64,000 nucleotides of DNA, taken from contig CM046297.1 in assembly GCA_025267735.1 (NCBI GenBank), positions 25,322,011-25,386,010 of the forward strand. Reading direction: 5' to 3'. The DNA comes from Mactra quadrangularis (lineage: Eukaryota; Mollusca; Bivalvia; Venerida; Mactridae). This document shows positions 20,301 to 35,667 of the stretch, piece by piece; the first letter of the stretch is position 1, and every line of letters begins with the position of its first letter. The notes under the pieces are model-generated. The model did no database searches. It was not told where the DNA came from and saw nothing but the letters and a program-made list of their open reading frames with translations. Position numbers and translations under genes: made by a program.

Positions 20301-21926
20301 TGTGTGTACAATAGCATCATTGTTATTAGTATACACTGCTCATGTAGACCCAAAAGGTATTAGTTATCCAAAGTAATTGGTTATTTAGATTTTTATACAT
20401 AAAAATCAATATAAGGTTTCTCTTTTGCAAGAGCCATTTTGACAAAAAAATGACATAAAAACAAAACATTAATAAAAAGGTCTTACAACACAGAAAATTA
20501 AGTTTAATAGTAAAAAACACAGATGTACAAAAAAATATTTGAGCTCTGTGTCGAAAAATTCCAAGTACGAGAAATGATACGTAGCAAAAATACCGACGCA
20601 CATAGAATTCAACAGAAACTAATTTACGAAAGTTTTTAGGTCGAAGAGTCCAGGGGGCGAAAACAAAAATAGTTCCGTTTTAAAAAGTACCGAAATGCGT
20701 GGCTTTTATCATCGATTTATTCATTCGAACGCTCTTGGTTTTATCAAAACGAACTTTTTTGCCGGCGATATTGTCCGAACTTTTCGATTGAGCTTAAAAA
20801 ACCTATACCATACCCCAGAAAAATGTTTCGTCCCTCATTTCGTAACTCAATTCCTGTTATAGGCCCTACCGGCATGTATATGTACGTATCTCGGAACTGT
20901 GTTTGTTTTACTTGTGTGAATTTCTATATTTGTTTGAGGCGAAAGTTTATTACTGCACTTTAATAGTTGCACAAGCATTTAATTGTGTCCGTACTTCACA
21001 TTACTTTATTGATTGATTTAAAATATGTTTAACTGTTTCACTACTACTGCATTTCATGCTATGCTATATTGCGTATGGGATAAAATATTGCACATTGAAC
21101 CGCATATTACATACATTAGATTTACTGTATATAAAGTTGTATATTGAATATAAAATTGTAAATTGTATAAAAATGTATAGATCTATATGTATAAATAAAA
21201 CAATAATGTATATATAGTTAATTATTGTTATAATTTTTTATGTTATTGTATTTTTACCACTTTTTTATTTGGTTTACATTCACAAAGGTATAATTTCTAT
21301 AATCTAAAGTATGTGCTTTGTAGTTGGTTAACAGCTAAATCCAGATATTTAGCCTTTCCAGGACAGTGACTAAGTTGACTGACAGCCGTTATATGACATA
21401 TACAATGTGTTGCTATGACGGTAAACCCAACAAAACAAAAATAAAATAAGCATCATTAAATATAAGTATATAATATACAGTCACATATAAGTAATTCGTT
21501 TTCTCCAGACTAGTTATTTTGGTGATTTATAAGCAAGGAAAATATATAAGGGAGACAATGTCAAATTAAATACGTTTGAAACTGAACTGAATTTATTTGA
21601 CTCTCTCGTCTACAAATACATGTTGTACTCGTAACATGTTAATTAGCGATATTTTTCATTGGTTAAACTGTTACATAGACACAGAGTCATACAAAAGCCA
21701 AGTAATCACTTCTTTTGGTATAACATTTTATGTGTTCCGTCGTTCTCATATACCACGACACTTTTTTCATTAACACGACCATCAGAACTGCTTAGTAAAT
21801 TGTATGACAAATTAAGCAATAGGAACAATCTTAAAGATCGCCGAGGTTGTTCCGAATGCAAAATTAGACACAATAAATAATTCACCTCATTATTAAATTA
21901 TTTTTTAATTTAAAATTGGTCATGGC
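17350..21926 (+). repeat. Array unit 3
   Basis: 4577 bp. Transitional: left half is group A (CATCACAAG, six C, single GATGA) but right half has GTATGGGATAAA like units 4-12. Private ATGCTATGCTA. G tract 10. Confidence 0.97.
18013..21880 (+). CDS. Predicted small spliced gene, array copy 3
   Basis: Exons 18013-18068, 18431-18552, 21786-21880 (alternative proximal last exon 18933-18982). Coding exons match copy 1 by eye; all splice dinucleotides, the CRE cluster and the TATA box are intact. Confidence 0.4.
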
Positions 21927-24900
21927 CAGTGGCGTAGCAAGGTCTTTTTGATGTGTACGCAAAATCCTAGGGGTCAAGGGCATGGCCCGCCCCGAATTTG
22001 TTTTTCTGTAGATCATTTCAGGAGCATTTTTGGCAACTATTCAAAATGGGTCTGTATAATTCAATCTGGACACAAATATAGGAAGACAACATTCATACAA
22101 ATTATCATTCAATTTTAACCAGCGTTTAAAGAATTATATAGACTGGATTCAAAGACAAACATCGAATTTTAAAACCGTAAATTCAACTCCCAAAAGGCAT
22201 CGCAAGTCCCATTGAAATATAACTTGACATAAGGTTAGTAAAATAACGATCAAGCAGTTTTGTTTTACACACCCCTACCCCCCCTCAGGCGAAAGATTTT
22301 ATTACATTTTTGGCGTTTGTATTTTTACAATTTTCTGGACCAGTGTGTACGCAGCTGCGTACTCTGCGTACTGGTAGCTACGCGCCTGATGGCTATTGAT
22401 GATGAAATTTATGCTGGAAAACACTCAATATTATAATATTTTACGTCCTCTAACGTCATGACGTCAAAAAACGTCACAGTTGCATATGACGTAATAACGT
22501 AACGTATACAACGTCAGAATCACTATAACGACATATAAAGCGCACAAAGCAGCATCATATAAGAGATACAGATTTATATTACAAGAAGAAATAATGAGAG
22601 ACATGACAAAATTGACTGGAAATGTTTGTGAAGAGTTAGCAAGGAATAGGTAAGTGTTTATTTAAAATTAAATTTCGTCAAACGTTGAGCTTTAAATACA
22701 GAATGTTACTTATTATAAGCATTTCGTCTGTTTATTGCAACCTTCCTCTAAGTCAGATCTTCAAAAGATTTCCTGAGGTCTATGAAATATTTTCAATTCT
22801 ATTATATTTCGATACAGAAAATGGTAATGAAATAATGTCTATTTTTTAATTTAAAAAACGACGCTACAGGTTGTTATTGTTTTAAATAATTTTTAAAGCG
22901 AAATTAAAATGAACATAAAAATAACGACAAGCTCAGTGTAGGTTAGCATATATGTTTTAATTTTTAGCACTTTTGTCCCAATTAGATATATATAAATTTA
23001 TTTGATTTCAGTGATCAAAGTGTCAAGAGTGTCACCATAACAACTGAAATAAAATGGAAACCAAACAAGTACATAGTGTTTAATGATAATGAAAGTTCTA
23101 AATCTAGTTTTTCTTCGAGACAAACCATCACTGGTGAGTTTATTTATACTAATTTATTTCGCTAGACTGTGAAGTAAGTTCATACAACTTATATTAAAAC
23201 ATACAACATGTTTATAGCAAACATAATGAAATTTACAAACACATATAGTGAACATGGCATTATCATAAACAGACATACGAAAAAAAAAAGAAATTTAAAT
23301 GAATCCCATGGTGATCACCCGCATATATTATATATATAACCCATAGTAAAAACATGTAATTATGATAAAATAAAATGAAGAAACACGCCCTTCATACAAG
23401 TATAGGGCTAAATATTTTGTTTGTATTGTATAAAGATATTATATTCAGCCTAGTCTGGTAAGAAATGTAACATTTACATGGTCAATTTAAATCTGAAGGC
23501 ACACCTTTGCAGGATCTGTACTAAACATTTTCACCAAATCAAAAATGCTTAGTCCGATCTAAAAAGGAAAAATCGTGTACATAATATTATGCATAATATA
23601 ATGGAAAAGATATCGAACGTTTGGAAGGGTTGATTAGTCTTGGTTATAGACAAGGTCCAGGAAACCTAGGTAAGGTGAGCTTGCCTCAGTAAAATGACAA
23701 TAATGTTTGTCGACACGGCGTTAAACCCACTGGCACCAGAGTCCTCGCACTCGTTAAATACGCACACATATAATAATAAGTACACATTAACATAGATCCC
23801 ATGCTACTCAAAAATGACTTACAGTCAAGAAATACACTAATGGACAGGTACATTTTCCCAATTCTAGGGGGGGGGGGTCCGGACCCCCCTGACCCCCTTT
23901 GGATCCGCCTTTGTGGACCCTACGTTTTAAGCAACTCTTGTAAAAATTGGACTGATATGAAAATCACTAATTTGAGAATGGTGATTTTATTATCAGTAAA
24001 TATAATTTGTATTATAATTGTTATTTTAAGAAGGGTTTTACTAACAATTAAATCTCCGTTTTGCCATTATATGCTCATTTTCGCCTAAAAGTCTCCATTT
24101 CGTATCTTATCCATGCCAGTTTTAAATGACGTAAATAGGCACATGGATTTCGTGCATAATTACTTGTGTAATCCGTGTGGTTCAGACGACCAAAATATTT
24201 AGAATTTACTTTTTAGAGAGCAACTTCTATGAAATAGGATAACTTGAAAGTTAAAGGTGCAATGATGAAGGATAAAATTCTAGAATTTATTCAATGTCGA
24301 TTCTGGGTATTACGAAGTGTTTGGATATTTCAGGTAAGAGGTTTAATTAACAATTGAGAGCCGTCAATGGACAGCGCGCTCTACTATTAGGAGTGGTCTT
24401 GTAAACGGAATCAATTATGAAATTCAATTGAGATGAGAAAAATTTAACAAGAAAACTTTCATTGATTGCAGCTTTTTTATTTTTTGCAGATCTTCTTACT
24501 AAAACATTTTCAATATAAAAGGCTCACAATTTAAAATAGTAAAAATTCAAGCTAGAGTGATGCAACTTTAAAATTGACTTCCGATGGTAATACCGTAGTC
24601 ATGTGTGAATATTCAAATCAATCCCTTCAGTAGTTGCCAAGATAAAATGTTGCATTAGAACTTAACTTAGAATTTTTGTTTGTATGTAAGGGCCATAATT
24701 TAGTATAAATTATTGTTAGTTTTATGAATTATAGTATTTAATATCTAATGGTAAATTTTATCCTACATGATAGAAGTTTCAAATGAAACCCTTTAGAAGT
24801 TGCAATGATAAAATGTTGCGCAATAAATCTTAATCAAGAAACAGTACTCAATTATTGTGATTGTTTCAAGAAAAAATCAATGTGTGTACAATAGCATCAT

Positions 24901-26506
24901 TGTTATTAGTATACACTGCTCATGTAGACCCAAAAGGTATTAGTTATCCAAAGTAATTGGTTATTTAGATTTTTATACATAAAAATCAATATAAGGTTTC
25001 TCTTTTGCAAGAGCCATTTTGACAAAAAAATGACATAAAAACAAAACATTAATAAAAAGGTCTTACAACACAGAAAATTAAGTTTAATAGTAAAAAACAC
25101 AGATGTACAAAAAAATATTTGAGCTCTGTGTCGAAAAATTCCAAGTACGAGAAATGATACGTAGCAAAAATACCGACGCACATAGAATTCAACAGAAACT
25201 AATTTACGAAAGTTTTTAGGTCGAAGAGTCCAGGGGGCGAAAACAAAAATAGTTCCGTTTTAAAAAGTACCGAAATGCGTGGCTTTTATCATCGATTTAT
25301 TCATTCGAACGCTCTTGGTTTTATCAAAACGAACTTTTTTGCCGGCGATATTGTCCGAACTTTTCGATTGAGCTTAAAAAACCTATACCATACCCCAGAA
25401 AAATGTTTCGTCCCTCATTTCGTAACTCAATTCCTGTTATAGGCCCTACCGGCATGTATATGTACGTATCTCGGAACTGTGTTTGTTTTACTTGTGTGAA
25501 TTTCTATATTTGTTTGAGGCGAAAGTTTATTACTGCACTTTAATAGTTGCACAAGCATTTAATTGTGTCCGTACTTCACATTACTTTATTGATTGATTTA
25601 AAATATGTTTAACTGTTTCACTACTACTGCATTTCATGCTATTCTATATTGCGTATGGGATAAAATATTGCACATTGAACCGCATATTACATACATTAGA
25701 TTTACTGTATATAAAGTTGTATATTGAATATAAAATTGTAAATTGTATAAAAATGTATAGATCTATATGTATAAATAAAACAATAATGTATATATAGTTA
25801 ATTATTGTTATAATTTTTTATGTTATTGTATTTTTACCACTTTTTTATTTGGTTTACATTCACAAAGGTATAATTTCTATAATCTAAAGTATGTGCTTTG
25901 TAGTTGGTTAACAGCTAAATCCAGATATTTAGCCTTTCCAGGACAGTGACTAAGTTGACTGACAGCCGTTATATGACATATACAATGTGTTGCTATGACG
26001 GTAAACCCAACAAAACAAAAATAAAATAAGCATCATTAAATATAAGTATATAATATACAGTCACATATAAGTAATTCGTTTTCTCCAGACTAGTTATTTT
26101 GGTGATTTATAAGCAAGGAAAATATATAAGGGAGACAATGTCAAATTAAATACGTTTGAAACTGAACTGAATTTATTTGACTCTCTCGTCTACAAATACA
26201 TGTTGTACTCGTAACATGTTAATTAGCGATATTTTTCATTGGTTAAACTGTTACATAGACACAGAGTCATACAAAAGCCAAGTAATCACTTCTTTTGGTA
26301 TAACATTTTATGTGTTCCGTCGTTCTCATATACCACGACACTTTTTTCATTAACACGACCATCAGAACTGCTTAGTAAATTGTATGACAAATTAAGCAAT
26401 AGGAACAATCTTAAAGATCGCCGAGGTTGTTCCGAATGCAAAATTAGACACAATAAATAATTCACCTCATTATTAAATTATTTTTTAATTTAAAATTGGT
26501 CATGGC
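21927..26506 (+). repeat. Array unit 4
   Basis: 4580 bp. First unit with CATCGCAAG, seven C and duplicated GATGATGA. Private GAAGTAAG and ACATAATG; shares CTAAAAAGG with unit 7. G tract 11. Confidence 0.97.
22594..26460 (+). CDS. Predicted small spliced gene, array copy 4
   Basis: Exons 22594-22649, 23012-23133, 26366-26460 (alternative proximal last exon 23513-23562). Coding exons match copy 1. Two private changes (GAAGTAAG, ACATAATG) lie in the large intron shortly after exon 2. Confidence 0.4.
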
Positions 26507-29500
26507 CAGTGGCGTAGCAAGGTCTTTTTGATGTGTACGCAAAATCCTAGGGGTCAAGGGCATGGCCCGCCCCGAATTTGTTTTTCTGTAGATCATTTCA
26601 GGAGCATTTTTGGCAACTATTCAAAATGGGTCTGTATAATTCAATCTGGACACAAATATAGGAAGACAACATTCATACAAATTATCATTCAATTTTAACC
26701 AGCGTTTAAAGAATTATATAGACTGGATTCAAAGACAAACATCGAATTTTAAAACCGTAAATTCAACTCCCAAAAGGCATCGCAAGTCCCATTGAAATAT
26801 AACTTGACATAAGGTTAGTAAAATAACGATCAAGCAGTTTTGTTTTACACACCCCTACCCCCCCTCAGGCGAAAGATTTTATTACATTTTTGGCGTTTGT
26901 ATTTTTACAATTTTCTGGACCAGTGTGTACGCAGCTGCGTACTCTGCGTACTGGTAGCTACGCGCCTGATGGCTATTGATGATGAAATTTATGCTGGAAA
27001 ACACTCAATATTATAATATTTTACGTCCTCTAACGTCATGACGTCAAAAAACGTCACAGTTGCATATGACGTAATAACGTAACGTATACAACGTCAGAAT
27101 CACTATAACGACATATAAAGCGCACAAAGCAGCATCATATAAGAGATACAGATTTATATTACAAGAAGAAATAATGAGAGACATGACAAAATTGACTGGA
27201 AATGTTTGTGAAGAGTTAGCAAGGAATAGGTAAGTGTTTATTTAAAATTAAATTTCGTCAAACGTTGAGCTTTAAATACAGAATGTTACTTATTATAAGC
27301 ATTTCGTCTGTTTATTGCAACCTTCCTCTAAGTCAGATCTTCAAAAGATTTCCTGAGGTCTATGAAATATTTTCAATTCTATTATATTTCGATACAGAAA
27401 ATGGTAATGAAATAATGTCTATTTTTTAATTTAAAAAACGACGCTACAGGTTGTTATTGTTTTAAATAATTTTTAAAGCGAAATTAAAATGAACATAAAA
27501 ATAACGACAAGCTCAGTGTAGGTTAGCATATATGTTTTAATTTTTAGCACTTTTGTCCCAATTAGATATATATAAATTTATTTGATTTCAGTGATCAAAG
27601 TGTCAAGAGTGTCACCATAACAACTGAAATAAAATGGAAACCAAACAAGTACATAGTGTTTAATGATAATGAAAGTTCTAAATCTAGTTTTTCTTCGAGA
27701 CAAACCATCACTGGTGAGTTTATTTATACTAATTTATTTCGCTAGACTGTGAAGCAAGTTCATACAACTTATATTAAAACATACAACATGTTTATAGCAA
27801 ACAGAATGAAATTTACAAACACATATAGTGAACATGGCATTATCATAAACAGACATACGAAAAAAAAAAAGAAATTTAAATGAATCCCATGGTGATCACC
27901 CGCATATATTATATATATAACCCATAGTAAAAACATGTAATTATGATAAAATAAAATGAAGAAACACGCCCTTCATACAAGTATAGGGCTAAATATTTTG
28001 TTTGTATTGTATAAAGATATTATATTCAGCCTAGTCTGGTAAGAAATGTAACATTTACATGGTCAATTTAAATCTGAAGGCACACCTTTGCAGGATCTGT
28101 ACTAAACATTTTCACCAAATCAAAAATGCTTAGTCCGATCTAAAAAAGGAAAAATCGTGTACATAATATTATGCATAATATAATGGAAAAGATATCGAAC
28201 GTTTGGAAGGGTTGATTAGTCTTGGTTATAGACAAGGTCCAGGAAACCTAGGTAAGGTGAGCTTGCCTCAGTAAAATGACAATAATGTTTGTCGACACGG
28301 CGTTAAACCCACTGGCACCAGAGTCCTCGCACTCGTTAAATACGCACACATATAATAATAAGTACACATTAACATAGATCCCATGCTACTCAAAAATGAC
28401 TTACAGTCAAGAAATACACTAATGGACAGGTACATTTTCCCAATTCTAGGGGGGGGGTCCGGACCCCCCTGACCCCCTTTGGATCCGCCTTTGTGGACCC
28501 TACGTTTTAAGCAACTCTTGTAAAAATTGGACTGATATGAAAATCACTAATTTGAGAATGGTGATTTTATTATCAGTAAATATAATTTGTATTATAATTG
28601 TTATTTTAAGAAGGGTTTTACTAACAATTAAATCTCCGTTTTGCCATTATATGCTCATTTTCGCCTAAAAGTCTCCATTTCGTATCTTATCCATGCCAGT
28701 TTTAAATGACGTAAATAGGCACATGGATTTCGTGCATAATTACTTGTGTAATCCGTGTGGTTCAGACGACCAAAATATTTAGAATTTACTTTTTAGAGAG
28801 CAACTTCTATGAAATAGGATAACTTGAAAGTTAAAGGTGCAATGATGAAGGATAAAATTCTAGAATTTATTCAATGTCGATTCTGGGTATTACGAAGTGT
28901 TTGGATATTTCAGGTAAGAGGTTTAATTAACAATTGAGAGCCGTCAATGGACAGCGCGCTCTACTATTAGGAGTGGTCTTGTAAACGGAATCAATTATGA
29001 AATTCAATTGAGATGAGAAAAATTTAACAAGAAAACTTTCATTGATTGCAGCTTTTTTATTTTTTGCAGATCTTCTTACTAAAACATTTTCAATATAAAA
29101 GGCTCACAATTTAAAATAGTAAAAATTCAAGCTAGAGTGATGCAACTTTACAATTGACTTCCGATGGTAATACCGTAGTCATGTGTGAATATTCAAATCA
29201 ATCCCTTCAGTAGTTGCCAAGATAAAATGTTGCATTAGAACTTAACTTAGAATTTTTGTTTGTATGTAAGGGCCATAATTTAGTATAAATTATTGTTAGT
29301 TTTATGAATTATAGTATTTAATATCTAATGGTAAATTTTATCCTACATGATAGAAGTTTCAAATGAAACCCTTTAGAAGTTGCAATGATAAAATGTTGCG
29401 CAATAAATCTTAATCAAGAAACAGTACTCAATTATTGTGATTGTTTCAAGAAAAAATCAATGTGTGTACAATAGCATCATTGTTATTAGTATACACTGCT

Positions 29501-31085
29501 CATGTAGACCCAAAAGGTATTAGTTATCCAAAGTAATTGGTTATTTAGATTTTTATACATAAAAATCAATATAAGGTTTCTCTTTTGCAAGAGCCATTTT
29601 GACAAAAAATGACATAAAAACAAAACATTAATAAAAAGGTCTTACAACACAGAAAATTAAGTTTAATAGTAAAAAACACAGATGTACAAAAAAATATTTG
29701 AGCTCTGTGTCGAAAAATTCCAAGTACGAGAAATGATACGTAGCAAAAATACCGACGCACATAGAATTCAACAGAAACTAATTTACGAAAGTTTTTAGGT
29801 CGAAGAGTCCAGGGGGCGAAAACAAAAATAGTTCCGTTTTAAAAAGTACTGAAATGCGTGGCTTTTATCATCGATTTATTCATTCGAACGCTCTTGGTTT
29901 TATCAAAACGAACTTTTTTGCCGGCGATATTGTCCGAACTTTTCGATTGAGCTTAAAAAACCTATACCATACCCCAGAAAAATGTTTCGTCCCTCATTTC
30001 GTAACTCAATTCCTGTTATAGGCCCTACCGGCATGTATATGTACGTATCTCGGAACTGTGTTTGTTTTACTTGTGTGAATTTCTATATTTGTTTGAGGCG
30101 AAAGTTTATTACTGCACTTTAATAGTTGCACAAGCATTTAATTGTGTCCGTACTTCACATTACTTTATTGATTGATTTAAAATATGTTTAACTGTTTCAC
30201 TACTACTGCATTTCATGCTATTCTATATTGCGTATGGGATAAAATATTGCACATTGAACCGCATATTACATACATTAGATTTACTGTATATAAAGTTGTA
30301 TATTGAATATAAAATTGTAAATTGTATAAAAATGTATAGATCTATATGTATAAATAAAACAATAATGTATATATAGTTAATTATTGTTATAATTTTTTAT
30401 GTTATTGTATTTTTACCACTTTTTTATTTGGTTTACATTCACAAAGGTATAATTTCTATAATCTAAAGTATGTGCTTTGTAGTTGGTTAACAGCTAAATC
30501 CAGATATTTAGCCTTTCCAGGACAGTGACTAAGTTGACTGACAGCCGTTATATGACATATACAATGTGTTGCTATGACGGTAAACCCAACAAAACAAAAA
30601 TAAAATAAGCATCATTAAATATAAGTATATAATATACAGTCACATATAAGTAATTCGTTTTCTCCAGACTAGTTATTTTGGTGATTTATAAGCAAGGAAA
30701 ATATATAAGGGAGACAATGTCAAATTAAATACGTTTGAAACTGAACTGAATTTATTTGACTCTCTCGTCTACAAATACATGTTGTACTCGTAACATGTTA
30801 ATTAGCGATATTTTTCATTGGTTAAACTGTTACATAGACACAGAGTCATACAAAAGCCAAGTAATCACTTCTTTTGGTATAACATTTTATGTGTTCCGTC
30901 GTTCTCATATACCACGACACTTTTTTCATTAACACGACCATCAGAACTGCTTAGTAAATTGTATGACAAATTAAGCAATAGGAACAATCTTAAAGATCGC
31001 CGAGGTTGTTCCGAATGCAAAATTAGACACAATAAATAATTCACCTCATTATTAAATTATTTTTTAATTTAAAATTGGTCATGGC
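26507..31085 (+). repeat. Array unit 5
   Basis: 4579 bp. Seven C. Shares AAGTACTG with units 6 and 8. Private TTTACAATTG and a one-base loss in the A run at about 29604. G tract 9. Confidence 0.97.
27174..31039 (+). CDS. Predicted small spliced gene, array copy 5
   Basis: Exons 27174-27229, 27592-27713, 30945-31039 (alternative proximal last exon 28094-28143). Coding exons match copy 1. In this unit the antisense open frame near 29.6 kb is broken by a one-base deletion, while these exons are untouched. Confidence 0.4.
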
Positions 31086-34000
31086 CAGTGGCGTAGCAAG
31101 GTCTTTTTGATGTGTACGCAAAATCCTAGGGGTCAAGGGCATGGCCCGCCCCGAATTTGTTTTTCTGTAGATCATTTCAGGAGCATTTTTGGCAACTATT
31201 CAAAATGGGTCTGTATAATTCAATCTGGACACAAATATAGGAAGACAACATTCATACAAATTATCATTCAATTTTAACCAGCGTTTAAAGAATTATATAG
31301 ACTGGATTCAAAGACAAACATCGAATTTTAAAACCGTAAATTCAACTCCCAAAAGGCATCGCAAGTCCCATTGAAATATAACTTGACATAAGGTTAGTAA
31401 AATAACGATCAAGCAGTTTTGTTTTACACACCCCTACCCCCCCTCAGGCGAAAGATTTTATTACATTTTTGGCGTTTGTATTTTTACAATTTTCTGGACC
31501 AGTGTGTACGCAGCTGCGTACTCTGCGTACTGGTAGCTACGCGCCTGATGGCTATTGATGATGAAATTTATGCTGGAAAACACTCAATATTATAATATTT
31601 TACGTCCTCTAACGTCATGACGTCAAAAAACGTCACAGTTGCATATGACGTAATAACGTAACGTATACAACGTCAGAATCACTATAACGACATATAAAGC
31701 GCACAAAGCAGCATCATATAAGAGATACAGATTTATATTACAAGAAGAAATAATGAGAGACATGACAAAATTGACTGGAAATGTTTGTGAAGAGTTAGCA
31801 AGGAATAGGTAAGTGTTTATTTAAAATTAAATTTCGTCAAACGTTGAGCTTTAAATACAGAATGTTACTTATTATAAGCATTTCGTCTGTTTATTGCAAC
31901 CTTCCTCTAAGTCAGATCTTCAAAAGATTTCCTGAGGTCTATGAAATATTTTCAATTCTATTATATTTCGATACAGAAAATGGTAATGAAATAATGTCTA
32001 TTTTTTAATTTAAAAAACGACGCTACAGGTTGTTATTGTTTTAAATAATTTTTAAAGCGAAATTAAAATGAACATAAAAATAACGACAAGCTCAGTGTAG
32101 GTTAGCATATATGTTTTAATTTTTAGCACTTTTGTCCCAATTAGATATATATAAATTTATTTGATTTCAGTGATCAAAGTGTCAAGAGTGTCACCATAAC
32201 AACTGAAATAAAATGGAAACCAAACAAGTACATAGTGTTTAATGATAATGAAAGTTCTAAATCTAGTTTTTCTTCGAGACAAACCATCACTGGTGAGTTT
32301 ATTTATACTAATTTATTTCGCTAGACTGTGAAGCAAGTTCATACAACTTATATTAAAACATACAACATGTTTATAGCAAACAGAATGAAATTTACAAACA
32401 CATATAGTGAACATGGCATTATCATAAACAGACATACGAAAAAAAAAAAAGAAATTTAAATGAATCCCATGGTGATCACCCGCATATATTATATATATAA
32501 CCCATAGTAAAAACATGTAATTATGATAAAATAAAATGAAGAAACACGCCCTTCATACAAGTATAGGGCTAAATATTTTGTTTGTATTGTATAAAGATAT
32601 TATATTCAGCCTAGTCTGGTAAGAAATGTAACATTTACATGGTCAATTTAAATCTGAAGGCACACCTTTGCAGGATCTGTACTAAACATTTTCACCAAAT
32701 CAAAAATGCTTAGTCCGATCTAAAAAAGGAAAAATCGTGTACATAATATTATGCATAATATAATGGAAAAGATATCGAACGTTTGGAAGGGTTGATTAGT
32801 CTTGGTTATAGACAAGGTCCAGGAAACCTAGGTAAGGTGAGCTTGCCTCAGTAAAATGACAATAATGTTTGTCGACACGGCGTTAAACCCACTGGCACCA
32901 GAGTCCTCGCACTCGTTAAATACGCACACATATAATAATAAGTACACATTAACATAGATCCCATGCTACTCAAAAATGACTTACAGTCAAGAAATACACT
33001 AATGGACAGGTACATTTTCCCAATTCTAGGGGGGGGGGTCCGGACCCCCCTGACCCCCTTTGGATCCGCCTTTGTGGACCCTACGTTTTAAGCAACTCTT
33101 GTAAAAATTGGACTGATATGAAAATCACTAATTTGAGAATGGTGATTTTATTATCAGTAAATATAATTTGTATTATAATTGTTATTTTAAGAAGGGTTTT
33201 ACTAACAATTAAATCTCCGTTTTGCCATTATATGCTCATTTTCGCCTAAAAGTCTCCATTTCGTATCTTATCCATGCCAGTTTTAAATGACGTAAATAGG
33301 CACATGGATTTCGTGCATAATTACTTGTGTAATCCGTGTGGTTCAGACGACCAAAATATTTAGAATTTACTTTTTAGAGAGCAACTTCTATGAAATAGGA
33401 TAACTTGAAAGTTAAAGGTGCAATGATGAAGGATAAAATTCTAGAATTTATTCAATGTCGATTCTGGGTATTACGAAGTGTTTGGATATTTCAGGTAAGA
33501 GGTTTAATTAACAATTGAGAGCCGTCAATGGACAGCGCGCTCTACTATTAGGAGTGGTCTTGTAAACGGAATCAATTATGAAATTCAATTGAGATGAGAA
33601 AAATTTAACAAGAAAACTTTCATTGATTGCAGCTTTTTTATTTTTTGCAGATCTTCTTACTAAAACATTTTCAATATAAAAGGCTCACAATTTAAAATAG
33701 TAAAAATTCAAGCTAGAGTGATGCAACTTTAAAATTGACTTCCGATGGTAATACCGTAGTCATGTGTGAATATTCAAATCAATCCCTTCAGTAGTTGCCA
33801 AGATAAAATGTTGCATTAGAACTTAACTTAGAATTTTTGTTTGTATGTAAGGGCCATAATTTAGTATAAATTATTGTTAGTTTTATGAATTATAGTATTT
33901 AATATCTAATGGTAAATTTTATCCTACATGATAGAAGTTTCAAATGAAACCCTTTAGAAGTTGCAATGATAAAATGTTGCGCAATAAATCTTAATCAAGA

Positions 34001-35667
34001 AACAGTACTCAATTATTGTGATTGTTTCAAGAAAAAATCAATGTGTGTACAATAGCATCATTGTTATTAGTATACACTGCTCATGTAGACCCAAAAGGTA
34101 TTAGTTATCCAAAGTAATTGGTTATTTAGATTTTTATACATAAAAATCAATATAAGGTTTCTCTTTTGCAAGAGCCATTTTGACAAAAAAATGACATAAA
34201 AACAAAACATTAATAAAAAGGTCTTACAACACAGAAAATTAAGTTTAATAGTAAAAAACACAGATGTACAAAAAAATATTTGAGCTCTGTGTCGAAAAAT
34301 TCCAAGTACGAGAAATGATACGTAGCAAAAATACCGACGCACATAGAATTCAACAGAAACTAATTTACGAAAGTTTTTAGGTCGAAGAGTCCAGGGGGCG
34401 AAAACAAAAATAGTTCCGTTTTAAAAAGTACTGAAATGCGTGGCTTTTATCATCGATTTATTCATTCGAACGCTCTTGGTTTTATCAAAACGAACTTTTT
34501 TGCCGGCGATATTGTCCGAACTTTTCGATTGAGCTTAAAAAACCTATACCATACCCCAGAAAAATGTTTCGTCCCTCATTTCGTAACTCAATTCCTGTTA
34601 TAGGCCCTACCGGCATGTATATGTACGTATCTCGGAACTGTGTTTGTTTTACTTGTGTGAATTTCTATATTTGTTTGAGGCGAAAGTTTATTACTGCACT
34701 TTAATAGTTGCACAAGCATTTAATTGTGTCCGTACTTCACATTACTTTATTGATTGATTTAAAATATGTTTAACTGTTTCACTACTACTGCATTTCATGC
34801 TATTCTATATTGCGTATGGGATAAAATATTGCACATTGAACCGCATATTACATACATTAGATTTACTGTATATAAAGTTGTATATTGAATATAAAATTGT
34901 AAATTGTATAAAAATGTATAGATCTATATGTATAAATAAAACAATAATGTATATATAGTTAATTATTGTTATAATTTTTTATGTTATTGTATTTTTACCA
35001 CTTTTTTATTTGGTTTACATTCACAAAGGTATAATTTCTATAATCTAAAGTATGTGCTTTGTAGTTGGTTAACAGCTAAATCCAGATATTTAGCCTTTCC
35101 AGGACAGTGACTAAGTTGACTGACAGCCGTTATATGACATATACAATGTGTTGCTATGACGGTAAACCCAACAAAACAAAAATAAAATAAGCATCATTAA
35201 ATATAAGTATATAATATACAGTCACATATAAGTAATTCGTTTTCTCCAGACTAGTTATTTTGGTGATTTATAAGCAAGGAAAATATATAAGGGAGACAAT
35301 GTCAAATTAAATACGTTTGAAACTGAACTGAATTTATTTGACTCTCTCGTCTACAAATACATGTTGTACTCGTAACATGTTAATTAGCGATATTTTTCAT
35401 TGGTTAAACTGTTACATAGACACAGAGTCATACAAAAGCCAAGTAATCACTTCTTTTGGTATAACATTTTATGTGTTCCGTCGTTCTCATATACCACGAC
35501 ACTTTTTTCATTAACACGACCATCAGAACTGCTTAGTAAATTGTATGACAAATTAAGCAATAGGAACAATCTTAAAGATCGCCGAGGTTGTTCCGAATGC
35601 AAAATTAGACACAATAAATAATTCACCTCATTATTAAATTATTTTTTAATTTAAAATTGGTCATGGC
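31086..35667 (+). repeat. Array unit 6
   Basis: 4582 bp. Seven C, AAGTACTG. G tract 10; longer A run near 32440. Confidence 0.97.
31753..35621 (+). CDS. Predicted small spliced gene, array copy 6
   Basis: Exons 31753-31808, 32171-32292, 35527-35621 (alternative proximal last exon 32674-32723). Coding exons, splice sites, CRE cluster and TATA box are as in copy 1. Confidence 0.4.
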